A DNA stretch of 64,000 nt from Bradyrhizobium diazoefficiens (GTDB lineage Bacteria > Pseudomonadota > Alphaproteobacteria > Rhizobiales > Xanthobacteraceae), in assembly GCF_016616425.1 (NCBI RefSeq), contig NZ_CP067101.1, positions 3,038,001 to 3,102,000 on the forward strand. The letters run 5' to 3'. This document shows, piece after piece, positions 1 to 9,505 of the stretch. Each line of letters starts with the position of its first letter. Within the stretch, counting starts at the first letter, position 1. The notes under the pieces were generated by a model. It ran no database searches. It had not been told where the DNA came from and saw nothing but the letters and a program-made list of their open reading frames with translations. Made by a program: the position numbers and the translations under genes.

Positions 1-242
1 AGATGGCCCCCACAGCTCTTGCAGTACTGTCGATGACTCAAATCCGCTTTCGCGAACGTGCCGACGAATTCGGTGCCCCTGGTCACGCGCACGTTCTGCT
101 GTTTCCACAGCGTGAACGCATTGACCGGTGCGGCCGACCAGGAGCGGCACGAGGAGCAGTGGCAATAACCCATTCCCTCCGGCTCGCCGTCCGCTTCGAT
201 CGCAACGGCGCCGCAAAAACACCTGCCCGTGTAGGTCGTCAT
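1..242 (-). CDS. GFA/CENP-V family zinc-binding protein, 3' end outside window
   Basis: The minus strand opens with an ATG at 242 and reads without a stop to base 1, so the gene is cut by the window edge. The visible 80 residues hold the cysteine pattern of glutathione-dependent formaldehyde-activating (GFA)/CENP-V proteins: CFCGAV near residue 8, CHCSSCR near 27 and YCKSCGG near 74, which bind structural and catalytic zinc. Family members are mostly uncharacterised small cytosolic enzymes; true formaldehyde/glutathione activity cannot be claimed from this. The next gene lies 90 bp upstream on the same strand. Family call is firm, function open. Confidence 0.8.
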   Translation of the reverse strand, partial: MTTYTGRCFCGAVAIEADGEPEGMGYCHCSSCRSWSAAPVNAFTLWKQQNVRVTRGTEFVGTFAKADLSHRQYCKSCGGH

Positions 243-332
243 GATATTGATTCTCCGTGATTTCAATGAGTTGAACGTTTGAACATCCGGCCGATGCAAT
301 GTTGGCGCCGGTCATAAGACAGTCGGAGCGTC

Positions 333-845
333 CTATTTGGAGAGCCGGGCCTGAATCTCCGCAAGACCCGCCTCGTAGACGCCGTTCAAAGCCTGGTCTG
401 CGGCCTTCTCCTTGCCCATATCGGGCATGTAGGAGCCGCTCCAGATGACGGTCGACGACCCGTCTCCCTTCGCGATCACCTTGATCGTCGCAGTGTAATG
501 CGAGACCGGCAGCGGGCTCGCCAGAAACTGGTAGGAATAGCTGTGCTCGGCCTCGTTTCGAGCGGTCTGCGTTTCCACGAACGCAGCCTTGCCGTCCTTC
601 GTCACGAGAATGCGCGTCGGCGTGGCCTTGCCATCTTCGATGCATTGGCCGACCGGCGGCAGCCAGTCCTTGATCGCGCAGAACGGCCCGATCAACGACC
701 ATACGGCTGACACCGGCGCTTTCACGTCGGCACTGCGCGAAATCGTGGCTGCAAGAGCCGGGGCGGTGCCGGCGCTGAGCAGCGCCATGCCGAACACGGC
801 GGCCCCGGCCAGCGTCAGCTTCGCGTCGAATGGAATCCTTGTCAT
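333..845 (-). CDS. Exported SRPBCC (polyketide cyclase/START-like) protein
   Basis: A 170-residue protein with an N-terminal signal peptide (charged start, hydrophobic stretch at residues 10-25, Ala-rich cleavage region ending near ALAA at 33). The mature part resembles the polyketide cyclase/dehydrase SRPBCC fold: an opening strand followed by APVSAVWSLIGPF, then alternating strands and a long C-terminal helix. SRPBCC domains bind hydrophobic ligands; the ligand here is unknown. The gene is divergent from an HxlR-type regulator and the inverted repeat between them suggests this gene is its target. Export of an SRPBCC domain is less common than cytosolic forms. Confidence 0.75.
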   Translation of the reverse strand: MTRIPFDAKLTLAGAAVFGMALLSAGTAPALAATISRSADVKAPVSAVWSLIGPFCAIKDWLPPVGQCIEDGKATPTRILVTKDGKAAFVETQTARNEAEHSYSYQFLASPLPVSHYTATIKVIAKGDGSSTVIWSGSYMPDMGKEKAADQALNGVYEAGLAEIQARLSK

Positions 846-978
846 CGCAATTGCCTCATCATTTACAGGTTTGTGTCAAAGGCTCGTGTTGCCGCCGTTG
901 CGCAACGGCGGCTCGGAGCCGGCTTCGAAGCGGTTCAAGTCCGCATCGCGGCGAGTTAGCAGGGGCCAACAAGGACCC

Positions 979-1023
979 ACTAGTTCAGAGACTGAATCGG
1001 ACCGGTACAGAAATTGAACTAGT
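979..1023. promoter_or_regulatory. Inverted-repeat operator candidate for the HxlR regulator
   Basis: ACTAGTTCA (979-987) and its exact reverse complement TGAACTAGT (1015-1023) lie 36 bp apart between the divergent genes. A second smaller palindrome, TTCAG-AGA-CTGAA, is at 984-996 and overlaps the left arm. HxlR/DUF24 regulators bind palindromes between divergent promoters, so this is the likely binding region. It is seen in sequence only. Confidence 0.55.
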
Positions 1024-1079
1024 CGTCGGTGCGGCTTCCACAGTACGCTCTCCCCGATGAATGATCTCAGGAGGCAGGC

Positions 1080-1778
1080 ATGGCCGCCGGCAGCTACAGG
1101 CAGTTCTGTCCGGTCGCGATGGCCGCGGAGGTTCTATGCACGCGTTGGACCGTAGTCTTGCTGCGCGAACTCATCGCCGGGTCGACGCGCTTCAACGACT
1201 TGCGGCGCGGCGTGCCGCGAATGTCGCCGGCGCTGCTCTCGCAACGGCTCAAGGACCTCGAGGCGGCCGGAATCATCGCTCGCGAGGCATCACCTTCAGA
1301 AGCCGGCGTGTTCGAATATCGGCTGACGTCGTCCGGACGAGAGCTCGGTCCTATCGTGGAAGGCTTCGGAACATGGGGACAACGACGGATCAGCGCCGCT
1401 CTGTCGCTTCAGCATCTCGATGTTCAGCTCTTGATGTGGGACATGCGGCGCAACTTGAACACAACGCCGATGCCGCAGCGTCGAAACGTCATTCAATTCG
1501 TCTATCCGCAGCTTCCGGCAACGCAACGGCATTGGTGGTTGATCGTCGACCCCAAGGACGGCGTTGACCTCTGTTCGGTCGATCCGGGGTTCGAGGTCGA
1601 TCTCTATGTCTCCGTCGACTTGCGCACCATGACCGCGATCTGGATGGGGCTCGACACGATCCGGGCGGCTGTAAGCAACGGCCGGATGATGCTGACCGGG
1701 GACCGTCGGATTGCATCCTCGATGCAGACATGGCTTGGTCTCAGCCCATTTGCAAAAGAGAAAAAGCTGGCGAGCTGA
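1080..1778 (+). CDS. HxlR (DUF24) family transcriptional regulator
   Basis: A 232-residue protein whose first ~110 residues are an HxlR winged helix: FCPVAMAAEVLCTRWTVVLL, a recognition region FNDLRRGVPRMSPALLSQRLKDLE and a wing through FEYRLTSSG. The N-terminal Cys of the CPV motif is the position that senses electrophiles or oxidants in several DUF24 proteins, which allows but does not prove redox sensing here. HxlR proteins are usually ~110-130 residues; this one has an extra ~110-residue C-terminal region of unassigned function. AGGAGG lies just ahead of the ATG. It probably controls the divergent SRPBCC gene and itself. Confidence 0.85.
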   Translation: MAAGSYRQFCPVAMAAEVLCTRWTVVLLRELIAGSTRFNDLRRGVPRMSPALLSQRLKDLEAAGIIAREASPSEAGVFEYRLTSSGRELGPIVEGFGTWGQRRISAALSLQHLDVQLLMWDMRRNLNTTPMPQRRNVIQFVYPQLPATQRHWWLIVDPKDGVDLCSVDPGFEVDLYVSVDLRTMTAIWMGLDTIRAAVSNGRMMLTGDRRIASSMQTWLGLSPFAKEKKLAS

Positions 1779-1910
1779 AGTCTCCCCGGGCGTGGTGGGG
1801 TGGAGGCCCTTGTCGCGGCACGTTTGCTGACAGGTGTGAAGCAGACGTCGAGGCGGTGGCACTTCGGACCCGAAGCAGAAATCTGCCCGGGGCGGCGCCA
1901 CCGTTATGAC

Positions 1911-2045
1911 GACATCATGCCGGTGTTTTGCCCGACGGGTCAAATCGGATTCGTAAAATCCGCAAGAGATCGCGTTGGCCTTCAAGCCATTGATAAAGCT
2001 GGCCCCGGCTACTGTGCATGGGGTTGTTTTCGCGTTTTTGTTGGC
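1911..2045. repeat. Probable dispersed Bradyrhizobium intergenic element
   Basis: The gap between the HxlR gene and the first chemotaxis gene contains TGTTTTGCCCGACGGGTCAA (1924-1943) and, about 65 bp later, TACTGTGCATGGGGTTGTTT. I recall both stretches recurring together in many intergenic regions of Bradyrhizobium genomes. No coding potential is convincing. The repeat status is from memory, as only one copy is in the window. Confidence 0.4.
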
Positions 2046-2073
2046 GCGGGCTGCGCTTGCAGCGTTCGCGCCG

Positions 2074-3813
2074 TCACCCCGCCTTGGCGAGGCGGCCATC
2101 CGCCGCTCCCGAGCGCAAGTTCCGGAAGAATTTTTCCACCTCCCGCGACAGCGTCTCCGCTGTCTCGGTCACGCTGCTTGCCGCCGTCAGCACCGAAGCT
2201 GCCGCGGTGTCGGTCTTGCCGATGGCGTCGCGCAGCGAGGTGATGTTGGCGACCAGGGTCTCGTTGCCCTGGGCGGCGCTTTGCGCGTTCGAGGAGATCT
2301 CGCGCGTGGCCTGGTCCTGTTGGCCGACGGCGCCGGCGATGGCCGAGGTGACCTCGTTGATCTCGCGCACCGCGCCGCCGATCTCGCGGACGGCGTCGAC
2401 CGCGTTGCGGGTCGAGGCCTGGATCATCGAGACGTTCTCGCTGATGTCGGCGGTCGCCTTCGCGGTCTGTCCCGCGAGCGCCTTCACTTCGTGGGCGACG
2501 ACGGCGAAGCCGCGGCCGGCATCGCCGGCACGCGCGGCCTCGATGGTGGCGTTGAGCGCGAGCAGGTTGGTCTGCTCGGCGATCGCCTGAATCAGGCTGA
2601 GCACGCCGTCTATGCGCTGCGTCGCCGCAGCAAGGCTTTCGATTTCGGAGATCGATTTCTCGGTGCGCTGCCCGGTCTGCTCGACCGCGCCGGCGCTCTG
2701 CCGCACCTGGCGGCCGATCTCCACCACCGAGGCCGAAAGCTCCTCGGCCGCGCCTGCGACCGCCGTGACGTTGCGGGCAGCCTGCTCGGTGGCGTTGGCC
2801 GCGGTGCCGGCACGGCTGCTGGCGTCCGCGGTGACGCGCGTGATGGTCTGCGCGGTCTCGCGCATGACGGAGGCATTGTCGCTGAGGCCGCGCATGATCG
2901 CGCCGATCGCCTCGCCGAACGCCTCGACGGATCGCTCGATGTGGCGGGCGCGCTCCTCGCGCGCGGCAGAGTCCTGCGAAACCTGCGAGGCGAGGCTGCG
3001 GTTGCGGCCCATCGCCTCCTGGAAGACCTGGATCGCGCGGGCGAGTGCGCCGATCTCGTCGGCGCGGTCAGAGTGCGGCACCACGACGTCCTCGGTCCCG
3101 TCCGCGACCTGCTTGATCGTGGCGGTGATCGAGGCGAGCGGCCGGGCGACCGAGCGGGCGATGATGACGATGCCGATCACGACCAGCGCCAGCGCCATAC
3201 CGCCGAGGCAGGTGAGCACGAAAGACAATTCGCGATTGGTCTCGGTCTGCTGCGCGATCTGCCTGGCGCGCTCGGCATAGACCTTGGACAGCGCCTCGAG
3301 ATCCTTGTTCAGCGCCGAGCGAACGGCGCGGTTGGCGTCGTTGTCGCCCCATTCGCGGCCCGCGGCGGCGTTGATCTCAACGCCGCGGCGCACCAGCTCC
3401 TTGCAGAACTCGACGAATTGCTCGATGCGCTTCTTGAAGGTGGCAAACTGCTCGGCATCGTCGGCTTTGACGATGGTCTCCCAGCGCTTCACGACGTCGA
3501 GGATCTGGGCGTTGAACTTGAGAAGGCCGTCGCCAAATTTCTTCACCACCTTCGGCTCGGTCGACATGTAGACGCCGCGCGATTCCATCACGACCGCATA
3601 GACCAGCGAGTTGACGCGCTCGACGTTCAGCGCGGCGGCGTTCGCCGTCTCGATCGCGCTGGTCAGGTCGGCGCTGCGGCGGCTGTTGTAGTCGGACAGC
3701 ATCGCGATCGCCGCCGTGAGCAGCGCGAACAGGGCGAAGATCGCGTAGAGCTTGGTGGCAAGCGTGAAACGGCCTGCCAGGCCGGCGGCATTCCCAGATC
3801 GGTCGGTTGTCAT
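2074..3813 (-). CDS. Methyl-accepting chemotaxis protein
   Basis: A 579-residue transmembrane chemoreceptor. A first membrane segment at about residues 18-38 and a second at about 198-220 bracket a ~160-residue helical periplasmic sensor. A HAMP linker follows (from [12 protein letters not shown]), and then the cytoplasmic signalling domain with the hairpin tip [19 protein letters not shown], which contacts CheA/CheW. Such receptors transmit ligand binding to the flagellar kinase CheA and are tuned by methylation. The ligand cannot be read from the sensor. It lies alone, without che genes, and is a different protein from the second receptor at 4618. Confidence 0.92.
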   Translation of the reverse strand: MTTDRSGNAAGLAGRFTLATKLYAIFALFALLTAAIAMLSDYNSRRSADLTSAIETANAAALNVERVNSLVYAVVMESRGVYMSTEPKVVKKFGDGLLKFNAQILDVVKRWETIVKADDAEQFATFKKRIEQFVEFCKELVRRGVEINAAAGREWGDNDANRAVRSALNKDLEALSKVYAERARQIAQQTETNRELSFVLTCLGGMALALVVIGIVIIARSVARPLASITATIKQVADGTEDVVVPHSDRADEIGALARAIQVFQEAMGRNRSLASQVSQDSAAREERARHIERSVEAFGEAIGAIMRGLSDNASVMRETAQTITRVTADASSRAGTAANATEQAARNVTAVAGAAEELSASVVEIGRQVRQSAGAVEQTGQRTEKSISEIESLAAATQRIDGVLSLIQAIAEQTNLLALNATIEAARAGDAGRGFAVVAHEVKALAGQTAKATADISENVSMIQASTRNAVDAVREIGGAVREINEVTSAIAGAVGQQDQATREISSNAQSAAQGNETLVANITSLRDAIGKTDTAAASVLTAASSVTETAETLSREVEKFFRNLRSGAADGRLAKAG

Positions 3814-4100
3814 GTGTTCGGGGCCCGGAATGGCCTGCAGCGGCCGGAGCGCAGTCGTGCAAGAATTATGAGGAACTATGCACCACGTTTGTGCACGTCC
3901 CGTTAATTTGCGGGATTTGCATCGCGGAAGGCGGCGGGGTTGTTGTGCTCATATCTGCCGCGATGCTCGAGCTTCATCTCGCAGGCGCAGCATGCCGAGC
4001 GAGACCGCCAGCGCTTTAACGGACTATTTGTCCTTGTAGTGTGAGCTTGCTCGGAACGGCATTCGTCCGGATGCCCAACTCAATCGGCACGGAGCACATC

Positions 4101-4568
4101 ATGAACACCTTGGGGAAGTCTTTCATCTGCGCGTTTGCCGCCGCAGTTCTTTCTGCTGGCACCGCCAGTGCCGGCGAAAATGGCACCAAGGATGAAGCCA
4201 TTGCGATGGTCAAAAAGGCCGTGAGCTACATCAAGGAGACGGGGACGGAAAAAGCCTATCCCGAGATCAGCAACAAGAGCGGTCAGTTTCACGATCGCGA
4301 TCTCTATGTCGTCGTCTATCAGCTCGACGGCGTGGTTCTCGCCCACGGCTCCAACATCAAGTTCGTTGGCAAGAACTTGATTGATGCGCAGGACGTCGAC
4401 GGCAAGCCGTACGTCAAGGAGCGTGTCGAGCTCGCGACCAAGCAGGCTTCCTTCTGGCAGGACTACAAGTTCGTCAATCCCGTGACCAAGAAGGTCGAGC
4501 CGAAGGAAATGTACTGCGAGAAGCTAGGCAATACGGCTGTTTGTGCCGGCGTGTACAAGGCCTCCTGA
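4101..4568 (+). CDS. Exported Cache-domain protein
   Basis: A 155-residue protein beginning at ATG 4101, chosen over an upstream in-frame start because GGAG lies 6-7 bases before it and because a clean signal peptide follows (hydrophobic FICAFAAAVL, cleavage near TASAG). The mature part has the single-Cache pattern: a long helix with DEAIAMVKKAVSYIKE, then DLYVVVYQLDGVVLAHGSN, a central GKNLIDAQDVDGKP and a closing strand block. Cache domains bind small organic ligands in the periplasm. The chemoreceptor gene starts 50 bp downstream, so this is probably a soluble ligand-binding partner for that receptor. Confidence 0.8.
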   Translation: MNTLGKSFICAFAAAVLSAGTASAGENGTKDEAIAMVKKAVSYIKETGTEKAYPEISNKSGQFHDRDLYVVVYQLDGVVLAHGSNIKFVGKNLIDAQDVDGKPYVKERVELATKQASFWQDYKFVNPVTKKVEPKEMYCEKLGNTAVCAGVYKAS

Positions 4569-4617
4569 GCCGTGATGGTTTTCGCGATCGCCATCTGCAT
4601 TTCGTGAAAAGGTTGGA

Positions 4618-6312
4618 ATGTTGGGCTGGATCAAGAACATGAGACTATCGTGGAAGGTGCAGCTTGCTCCGGCCCTATCGATCGTTGTCATGATCGGTCT
4701 CGGTGTCCACGCTCTGCAGACGCTCCGCTCCAACCAGGCGTTCGTCAGCGGGTTGTTCTCGGGACCGGTCCGACAGTCCGAACTCGCCAACGAACTGACG
4801 GCCCAGGCGTGGGTGGCGCACGCCAAGCTGTATCGCCTTGCCGCGATTGGCGCCAATGAAAAGGACGAAAAAAAGGTCGAGGGGATGGCGAAGGAGGCGT
4901 CCGCCGCTGTCGCCGCCGTTGCCGAGGCGTTCAAGTCTGTCGAGCAGGGATTGGGCGGAGCGCAGGGCCTCGAGCAGCTCAGGGCCGCGGTCGGCGGCTA
5001 TATCAAGCAAGCCAAGAATGCGATCGAGATGGCTGACGGCGATGCAGGTTCGGCCCTGATGTTCATCAAGGGGGCCGAAAGGAATTTTGCTCAGCTCGAA
5101 AAGCTGTCGGATGAGCTGATCCTGCGCAGCACCGAGACAAAGGACCGCGAGATCGCGCGTGCCGGGGTTCGGCTGGAGCAGCAACAATGGCTGCTCACCG
5201 TCGCCATCGCGCTGATGGCCATCGTCGGCATCGTCATCTCATTCCTGATCGGGAGAAGCATCTCCCGTCCTGTGGTCGCGATGTCGGACGCCATGCGCGA
5301 GCTCGCAATCGGCAATTTCGATGTTCGCCTGCCCGGCCTGGAACGCAGAGACGAGGTGGGCCAGATGGCCAAAGCCGTCGACGAATTCAAGGCTCAGGCG
5401 ATTGCAAAAGCCGAGCGCGAGGCCGGCGAACGCGAGAACAAAGGGCGCGAGCTGGCGGCAACCCGACGTGCGGAGTTGCATAGTCTTGCGGAGGGCTTCG
5501 AAGCCGCCGTGGGCGGCATCATCGAGACCGTGGCATCAGCGTCGGGTGAGCTCGAGAACGCCGCCATTCTCCTGACCAAATCGAGCTCGCAGACCCAGGA
5601 ACTCAGCGCGCTGGTTGCTGCGGCTTCCGAGCAAACCTCCACGAACGTTCAATCGGTTGCATCCGCAACGGAGGAGATGACGAGTTCCATCCACGAGATC
5701 GGTCACCGTGTCGTGGATTCGAACCGGATCGCCCAAGAGGCGGTCGAGCAGGCCAAAAGGACCGATGCACGCATCGCCGAGCTGTCGCTCGCCGCAGGCC
5801 GCATCGGGGACGTCACCCAATTGATCACGGGCATCGCCGAGCAGACCAACCTGCTCGCCCTCAACGCCACCATCGAGGCCGCCCGCGCCGGCGAGGCCGG
5901 CCGCGGCTTTGCGGTCGTTGCGCAGGAGGTCAAAGCGCTCGCGTCGCAGACCGCGAAGGCGACCAGCGAGATCAGCGCGCACATCGCCGGCATGCAGGCC
6001 GCGACCCAGGATTCCGTCGGAGCGATCAAGGAAATCGGCGGCACGATCGGACGCGTGTCAGAGATCGTCGCGGCGATTGCGGCCGCGGTCGAGCAGCAGG
6101 GCGCGGCCACCCAGGAGATCGCCCGCAACGTGCAGCAAGCCGCGCGCGGCTCCAGCGAAGTGGCATCCAATATCACCGACGTCAATCAAAGCGCGGGAGA
6201 TACAGGGGCCGCCTCGTCTCAGGTCCTTGCGTCCGCGCAGCTGTTGCTGCACGAGAACAAGCATCTCAAGGCGGAAGTGGCTAGATTTCTGGCAACGGTC
6301 CGGGCTGCGTAA
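4618..6312 (+). CDS. Methyl-accepting chemotaxis protein, paired with Cache protein
   Basis: A 564-residue chemoreceptor. The first membrane helix is at about residues 13-34, a helical-bundle periplasmic region runs to about 188, the second membrane helix follows ([20 protein letters not shown]), then a HAMP domain starting at [14 protein letters not shown] and the signalling domain with [19 protein letters not shown] near residue 405. It likely forms an operon with the exported Cache protein 50 bp upstream, whose mature domain may deliver the ligand signal. The ATG lies 8 bp after GGTTGG, a modest ribosome site. Confidence 0.92.
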   Translation: MLGWIKNMRLSWKVQLAPALSIVVMIGLGVHALQTLRSNQAFVSGLFSGPVRQSELANELTAQAWVAHAKLYRLAAIGANEKDEKKVEGMAKEASAAVAAVAEAFKSVEQGLGGAQGLEQLRAAVGGYIKQAKNAIEMADGDAGSALMFIKGAERNFAQLEKLSDELILRSTETKDREIARAGVRLEQQQWLLTVAIALMAIVGIVISFLIGRSISRPVVAMSDAMRELAIGNFDVRLPGLERRDEVGQMAKAVDEFKAQAIAKAEREAGERENKGRELAATRRAELHSLAEGFEAAVGGIIETVASASGELENAAILLTKSSSQTQELSALVAAASEQTSTNVQSVASATEEMTSSIHEIGHRVVDSNRIAQEAVEQAKRTDARIAELSLAAGRIGDVTQLITGIAEQTNLLALNATIEAARAGEAGRGFAVVAQEVKALASQTAKATSEISAHIAGMQAATQDSVGAIKEIGGTIGRVSEIVAAIAAAVEQQGAATQEIARNVQQAARGSSEVASNITDVNQSAGDTGAASSQVLASAQLLLHENKHLKAEVARFLATVRAA

Positions 6313-6371
6313 CGTCCTGGCAAATGGTAGTCTCCGCGCCGGCCGACACGTGATGCGGTCGAGAGACAGCC

Positions 6372-7754
6372 ATGCTTTACCGCCACACCATCGATGCCAC
6401 GACCTATAGCTTCGCGGATCTGCGCGATCTGCTCGCCAAGGCGACGCCGCCGCGCTCCGGCGACCGCCTGGCCGGGATCGCCGCCGGTACCGCCGAGCAG
6501 ATGATCGCGGCGCGGATGACGCTCGCCGACGTTCCGCTCGCTCAATTCCTGCACGAAGCCGTCATCCCCTATGAGTCCGACGAGGTCACCCGCCTCATCA
6601 TCGACGGCCATGACGCGACGGCCTTCGCGCCGGTGGCATCCAAGACGGTCGGAGCCTTCCGCGACTGGCTGCTGTCGGATGCCGCAACGCCGGACGTCCT
6701 GCGCAAGATGGCGGGCGGCATCACGCCGGAGATGGCGGCCGCTGTGTCAAAGCTGATGCGCAACCAGGATCTGATCCTGGCGGCGCGGAAATGCGAGGTC
6801 GCCACCGCCTTCCGCAACACGATCGGCCTGAAGGGGCGGATGAGCACGCGGCTGCAGCCCAACCATCCGTTCGACGATGCCAGAGGCATCACCGCCTCGA
6901 TCCTCGACGGCATCCTGCTCGGGGCCGGCGATGCCTGCATCGGGATCAATCCCGCGAGCGACGATCCGGCCGTCATCGCGCAATTGTTGCGGCTGCTCGA
7001 CGAGATCATCGCGCGGCTGAAGATCCCGACGCAAGGTTGCGTGCTGACCCATGTCACGACGACGCTGTCGCTGATCGGGCAGGGCGTGCCGGTCGATCTC
7101 GTCTTCCAGTCGGTCGCCGGCACCGAGGCCGCCAACCGCAGTTTCGGCATCGACCTCGCGCTTCTGAAGGAGGCGCAGGAGGCCGGGCTGTCGCTGCGGC
7201 GCGGCACCGTCGGGCAGAACGTGATGTATTTCGAGACCGGCCAGGGCTCGGCGCTGTCGGCGGGGGCCCATCACGGCGTCGACCAGCAGACCTGCGAGGC
7301 GCGGGCCTATGCGGTCGCCCGCGCCTTTGCGCCGCTCCTGGTGAACAGCGTGGTCGGTTTCATCGGCCCGGAATACCTCTATGACGGCAAGGAAATCATC
7401 CGGGCGGGACTGGAGGATCATTTCTGCGGCAAGTTGCTCGGCCTGCCGCTCGGGATCGACATCTGCTACACCAACCACGCCGAGGCGGACCAGGACGACA
7501 TGGACAATCTGCTGACGCTGCTCGCCGCCGCCGGCGTCACCTTCATCATGGGCGTCCCCGGTGCCGACGACGTCATGCTGAACTACCAGTCGACGTCCTT
7601 TCACGACGCGCTCTATGTCCGTGACGTCTTCGGTTTGCGCCGCGCGCCGGAATTCGACGACTGGCTGACGCAGTGGGGTATCGCAGGCGCCGATTTCCGA
7701 CTTGCCGGCGATGCAGGCCTGCTGCCCGATTTTGCCTCGCGGCTGATCGCCTGA
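6372..7754 (+). CDS. eutB: Ethanolamine ammonia-lyase, large subunit
   Basis: EutB is the catalytic alpha subunit of adenosylcobalamin-dependent ethanolamine ammonia-lyase, which splits ethanolamine into acetaldehyde and ammonia. The 460-residue length and the sequence (TIDATTYSFADLRDLLAKATP at the start, TRLQPNHPFDD, FQSVAGTEAANRSFGIDL, FIGPEYLYDGKEIIRAGLEDHFCGKLLGLPLGIDICYTNHAEADQDD) match the family over its whole length. EutC is encoded 1.75 kb downstream, separated by hpnP. No microcompartment shell, EutA reactivase or permease gene is in the window, so this is the simple non-compartment form. Confidence 0.95.
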   Translation: MLYRHTIDATTYSFADLRDLLAKATPPRSGDRLAGIAAGTAEQMIAARMTLADVPLAQFLHEAVIPYESDEVTRLIIDGHDATAFAPVASKTVGAFRDWLLSDAATPDVLRKMAGGITPEMAAAVSKLMRNQDLILAARKCEVATAFRNTIGLKGRMSTRLQPNHPFDDARGITASILDGILLGAGDACIGINPASDDPAVIAQLLRLLDEIIARLKIPTQGCVLTHVTTTLSLIGQGVPVDLVFQSVAGTEAANRSFGIDLALLKEAQEAGLSLRRGTVGQNVMYFETGQGSALSAGAHHGVDQQTCEARAYAVARAFAPLLVNSVVGFIGPEYLYDGKEIIRAGLEDHFCGKLLGLPLGIDICYTNHAEADQDDMDNLLTLLAAAGVTFIMGVPGADDVMLNYQSTSFHDALYVRDVFGLRRAPEFDDWLTQWGIAGADFRLAGDAGLLPDFASRLIA

Positions 7755-7912
7755 GGCAATAGGGAGCGTCAAACTCTCCTTTTCAGGAAACCATCGGCGC
7801 CTTCCGCAATTATGGTTGTGCCACGATATTGAGAAATTCCGGCGGCAGCATTACGCTATGGGTCTGGCTGGCAATTTCCGCACCATCGGTCGAGTTTGGC
7901 GGGGGAGCTTTG

Positions 7913-9499
7913 ATGCGAGCTGAAAGTAACGGAACGCCGCGGCGGATTCTCTGCGTATTTCCGCGCTACACCTCGTCGTTCGGTACGTTCGAGTATTCCT
8001 ATCCCCTGACCGATGGCGTTCGTGCCTTCATGCCGCCGCAGGGGCTGTTGCTGATCTCCGCCTATCTGCCGCAGGACTGGCAGGTCAAATTCGTCGACGA
8101 GAACCTCCGCCGCACGACCAGGGAAGAGTTCGAATGGGCCGAGGCGGTGTTCGTCAGCGGCATGCACATCCAGCGCCAGCAGATGAACGACATCTGCCGC
8201 CGCGCGCATGAGTTCGATCTGCCGGTCGCGCTCGGCGGCCCCTCCGTCAGCGCCTGTCCCGACTATTATCCGTCTTTCGATTATCTCCATGTCGGCGAAC
8301 TCGGCGATGCCACCAACCAGCTGATCGAGATACTGTCGCGCGACACCTCTCGCCCCGAGAGCCAAGTGGTGCTGACGACCAAGGATCGCGTGCCGATGAC
8401 GGAGTTTCCGATCCCGGCCTACGAACTTGCCGACGTGAAGAAATATTTCCTCGGCAGCATCCAGTATTCCAGCGGCTGTCCCTATCAGTGCGAGTTCTGC
8501 GACATCCCCGGTCTCTATGGCCGCAACCCGCGCATCAAGTCGCCCGAGCAGATCATCGCCGAACTTGACCGCCTGCGCGAATGCGGCATGACCGACACGG
8601 TCTATTTCGTCGATGACAATTTCATCGGCAACCGCAAGGCGGCGATGGACCTGTTGCCGCATCTGATCGAATGGCAGAAGCGGACCGGCTACGTGGTGCG
8701 GCTCGCCTGCGAAGCGACGCTCAACATCGCCAAGAGGCCCGAGATCCTCGAGAAAATGCGCGAGGCCTATTTCGTCACCATCTTCTGCGGGATCGAGACG
8801 CCGGATCCCGACGCGCTGAAGGCGATGCACAAGGACCACAACATGATGGTCCCGATCCTGGAGGGCGTGCGCACCATCAACTCCTACGGCATGGAGGTTG
8901 TCTCGGGCATCATCATGGGGCTCGACACCGACAAGCCGAATACGTCGGAGGCGCTGCTGGCCTTCGTCGAGGACTCCCGAATTCCGCTGCTCACGATCAA
9001 CCTGCTTCAGGCGTTGCCCAAGACGCCGCTGTGGGACCGGCTGGAGCGCGACGGGCGCCTCGTCCACGATGACGGTCGCGATTCCAACGTCGACTTCCTG
9101 TTGCCCTATGACGAGGTCGTTGCCTCATGGAAGCACGCGATGGCGGTCGCTTACACGCCCGAGAAGGTCTACGCGCGCTACCAGCATCAATGCGACCACG
9201 TCTATGTGCACCGTCTCAAGATGCCGGTGCCGGACGAGATGAAGACCTGGCCCAACATCCGGCGTGGCCTAATCATGCTGCGCAACATTTTCTGGAAGGT
9301 CGGCGTGCTCGGCGACTACAGGCGCGTGTTCTGGAAGTTCGCGCTGGGGCGCATCAAGCGCGGCGACATCGAGGGCCTGATCGGCTGCACCCTGATCGCA
9401 CACCATCTCATCACCTTTGCGCGCGCGGCCTCCAGCGGCAGGCAGAACGCCTCGAACTACTCGATCCGGCTGCGCGAGGCCGCCGTTCCCGCCGAATGA
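7913..9499 (+). CDS. hpnP: Hopanoid C-2 methylase (B12-binding radical SAM)
   Basis: HpnP methylates C-2 of the hopanoid A ring to give 2-methylhopanoids. The 528-residue product has an N-terminal cobalamin-binding-type domain (RRILCVFPRYTSSFG through the GGPSVSACPDYYPSFDYLHVGE region), then a radical-SAM domain with the 4Fe-4S motif C189-x3-C193-x2-C196 (CPYQCEFC), and a C-terminal DUF4070-type region. The start at 7913 is preferred over an in-frame upstream ATG because GGGGGA lies 6 bp before it and conserved sequence begins soon after. It sits between eutB and eutC, with only 6 bp to eutC, so co-transcription is likely. The other hopanoid genes begin 5 kb downstream. Confidence 0.93.
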   Translation: MRAESNGTPRRILCVFPRYTSSFGTFEYSYPLTDGVRAFMPPQGLLLISAYLPQDWQVKFVDENLRRTTREEFEWAEAVFVSGMHIQRQQMNDICRRAHEFDLPVALGGPSVSACPDYYPSFDYLHVGELGDATNQLIEILSRDTSRPESQVVLTTKDRVPMTEFPIPAYELADVKKYFLGSIQYSSGCPYQCEFCDIPGLYGRNPRIKSPEQIIAELDRLRECGMTDTVYFVDDNFIGNRKAAMDLLPHLIEWQKRTGYVVRLACEATLNIAKRPEILEKMREAYFVTIFCGIETPDPDALKAMHKDHNMMVPILEGVRTINSYGMEVVSGIIMGLDTDKPNTSEALLAFVEDSRIPLLTINLLQALPKTPLWDRLERDGRLVHDDGRDSNVDFLLPYDEVVASWKHAMAVAYTPEKVYARYQHQCDHVYVHRLKMPVPDEMKTWPNIRRGLIMLRNIFWKVGVLGDYRRVFWKFALGRIKRGDIEGLIGCTLIAHHLITFARAASSGRQNASNYSIRLREAAVPAE

Positions 9500-9505
9500 T
9501 GCGAT

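Noticed and set aside
1800..2073. A small gene after the HxlR regulator
   Set aside because: Frames there have no ribosome site or conserved features, and the DNA resembles a dispersed intergenic repeat.
7786..7817. EcfG-type general-stress promoter before hpnP
   Set aside because: GGAAAC at 7786 has no CGTT at 16-17 bp; the nearest GGTT is 22 bp away. The known EcfG link of hpnP in related bacteria cannot be supported from this sequence.
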